This document shows, piece by piece, positions 12,393-13,855 of a DNA stretch of 13,855 nucleotides. Position 1 is the stretch's first letter; each line of letters starts with the position of its first letter. Location of the stretch: positions 1-13,855 of the forward strand of contig JAFZUD010000054.1 in assembly GCA_017618495.1 (NCBI GenBank). The letters are read 5' to 3'. The DNA is from Bacilli bacterium. GTDB lineage: Bacteria; Bacillota_I; Bacilli_A; RFN20; CAG-826. The notes under the pieces are model-generated. The model made no database searches and was not told the origin of the DNA. It saw only the letters and a program-made list of their open reading frames with translations. The position numbers and the translations under genes were made by a program.

Positions 12393-13855
12393 ATGGCTAA
12401 ACGTACAGACATCAAAAAGATCTTAATCATCGGCTCTGGCCCGATCGTCATCGGTCAGGCAGCCGAGTTCGACTATGCAGGCACCCAGGCTTGCTTAGCC
12501 CTCAAAGAGGAAGGATACGAGGTCGTCCTCGTCAACTCCAACCCAGCGACCATCATGACCGACACCCAGATTGCGGATAAAGTCTACATGGAGCCACTTA
12601 CCCTTGATTACGTCGCGAAGATCCTTCGTCACGAAAGACCAGACGCGATCGTTCCAGGCATCGGCGGACAAACCGGTCTCAACCTTGCTATGCAGCTTGA
12701 GAGAAAAGGCGTCCTCAAAGAATGCCGCACCTTGCTTCTTGGCACCCCAGCCGAATCCATTGAGAAGGCCGAGGACAGAGAGCTCTTCAAAGAGATGTGC
12801 CAGAAGATCGGTGAGCCAGTTATCCCATCCGAAATCACCTACGATATCGACCAAGCTTTGAAGGCCGCTCACGATATCGGCTACCCAGTTGTCTTAAGAC
12901 CAGCTTTCACCCTTGGTGGAACCGGCGGCGGATTCGCTGACAACGATGAAGAACTCATTGAAGTCGCCAGAAACGGCTTCGCTCTCTCCCCTGTCCACCA
13001 GATCCTCGTTGAGAAATCCGTCAAAGGATATAAAGAAATCGAATTCGAGGTCATGCGCGACAGCAAAGACCACGCGATCACCATCTGCGGTATGGAAAAC
13101 GTTGACCCAGTCGGCGTCCACACCGGTGACTCCATCGTCGTCGCCCCAATCATGTCCCTCAATGAGCATGACTTGAAGATGCTTAACGACTCCGCCATCA
13201 AGATCATCAGAGAACTCAAGATCGAAGGCGGCTGCAACGTCCAATTCGCCCTTAATCCAAATTCCAGTGAGTACTTCTTAATCGAGGTCAACCCACGTGT
13301 CTCCCGCTCCTCCGCTCTTGCTAGCAAGGCTAGCGGCTACCCAATCGCCAGAGTCACCGCCAAGATCGCTCTTGGCATGGAACTCAGCGAGATCCCAGTC
13401 GCCGGCGGAACCGCTGCGATTGAGCCATCCCTTGATTACGTCGTCGCCAAATTCCCTCGCTTCCCATTCGATAAATTCACCAGCGCTTCCAACGAACTTG
13501 GAACCCAGATGAAAGCCACCGGCGAGGTCATGGGCATCGGCACCACTCTCGAAGAATGCGTCCTCAAGTCCATTAGATCCCTTGAGATTGGCGCTTGCCA
13601 CCTCCATAGCAAAGTCTTTGACGAGGTCTCAACCGAAGAACTCAAGAAGCACATTAGCACCTTCAAGAGCGACAACGTCTTCGCCATCTGCGAGCTCTTA
13701 AGAAGAGGCGTCAGCGTTGACGAATTATTCAAAATCACCGCCATAACCCCATTATTCTTGGAATCCTTCAAGAAGATCATCGACATGGAGAAAGAGATTG
13801 CCGCCAAGCCTGGTGACCTTGAGATTCTCAAAGCCGCTAAGGTTATGGGCTTCTC
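12393..13855 (+). CDS. carB: carbamoyl-phosphate synthase large subunit (5' part, runs off the window)
   Basis: Open through the window end, giving the first 487 of about 1060 residues. CarB uses ammonia from CarA, bicarbonate and two ATP to make carbamoyl phosphate. N-terminal ATP-grasp unit: IIGSGPIVIGQAAEFDYAGT (12-31), NSNPATIMTD (48-57), the glycine loop LGGTGGG (174-180), and Gln284, Glu298 and Asn300 (FLIEVNPRVSRSSALASKA) as metal ligands. From about 400 the helical oligomerisation domain begins. GAGGAGGG lies 10 nt before the ATG, and only 3 nt separate it from the pyrC stop, so the two are one operon. carA, normally just upstream of carB, is not here. Confidence 0.96.
   Translation, partial: MAKRTDIKKILIIGSGPIVIGQAAEFDYAGTQACLALKEEGYEVVLVNSNPATIMTDTQIADKVYMEPLTLDYVAKILRHERPDAIVPGIGGQTGLNLAMQLERKGVLKECRTLLLGTPAESIEKAEDRELFKEMCQKIGEPVIPSEITYDIDQALKAAHDIGYPVVLRPAFTLGGTGGGFADNDEELIEVARNGFALSPVHQILVEKSVKGYKEIEFEVMRDSKDHAITICGMENVDPVGVHTGDSIVVAPIMSLNEHDLKMLNDSAIKIIRELKIEGGCNVQFALNPNSSEYFLIEVNPRVSRSSALASKASGYPIARVTAKIALGMELSEIPVAGGTAAIEPSLDYVVAKFPRFPFDKFTSASNELGTQMKATGEVMGIGTTLEECVLKSIRSLEIGACHLHSKVFDEVSTEELKKHISTFKSDNVFAICELLRRGVSVDELFKITAITPLFLESFKKIIDMEKEIAAKPGDLEILKAAKVMGF

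Noticed and set aside
12495..13831. Several antisense frames opposite carB
   Set aside because: They result from the C-ending codon preference of carB, which removes stops from the other strand; no independent signals.

Overview
The window looks like a chromosomal housekeeping region of a Gram-positive-lineage bacterium (Bacillota, class Bacilli in the broad sense; an Erysipelotrichia/RFN20-like gut member is my guess from gene content and moderate GC, not proven). TGA acts as a stop codon (topA, rimM and trmD end on it), so this is the standard bacterial code and not the Mycoplasma code. A predicted lipoprotein glycosidase of the GH43 type suggests an organism that uses plant or host polysaccharides.

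Layout. Positions 63-8953 are all on the minus strand, read from high to low coordinates: rplS (L19), rbgA (ribosome-assembly GTPase), rnhB (RNase HII), dprA (DNA processing), a GH43-like lipoprotein, topA (topoisomerase I), trmFO (tRNA m5U54 methyltransferase) and xerC (tyrosine recombinase). Apart from the lipoprotein this is the classic Firmicutes order rplS-rbgA-rnhB-dprA-topA-trmFO-xerC. From 9185 onwards everything is on the plus strand: rpsP (S16), khpA (KH protein), rimM, trmD, a terminator, then a pyrimidine unit of pyrC and the first 487 codons of carB, which runs off the window. A few codons at 1-41 may be the end of a convergent gene.

How it works together. The rpsP-khpA-rimM-trmD and rplS-rbgA-rnhB blocks make ribosomal proteins, ribosome maturation factors and tRNA modification enzymes; dprA, topA, trmFO and xerC handle DNA uptake or recombination, supercoiling, tRNA methylation and chromosome dimer resolution. 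In relatives such as Bacillus, rplS follows trmD on the same strand. Here the two blocks point away from each other and share a compact divergent promoter region at 9089-9155 whose two -35 boxes form an inverted repeat.

No phage, CRISPR, transposon or defence system is visible. The interesting material is regulatory: a pyrC leader in which the Shine-Dalgarno sequence is the loop and the AUG is part of the stem of a 9-bp hairpin; a promoter that would make the rbgA mRNA leaderless; a terminator-like hairpin containing the khpA stop codon immediately before a rimM start that lacks a Shine-Dalgarno; a CcpA/LacI-type operator inside the GH43 promoter region; and substitutions at conserved positions of TrmD and DprA.
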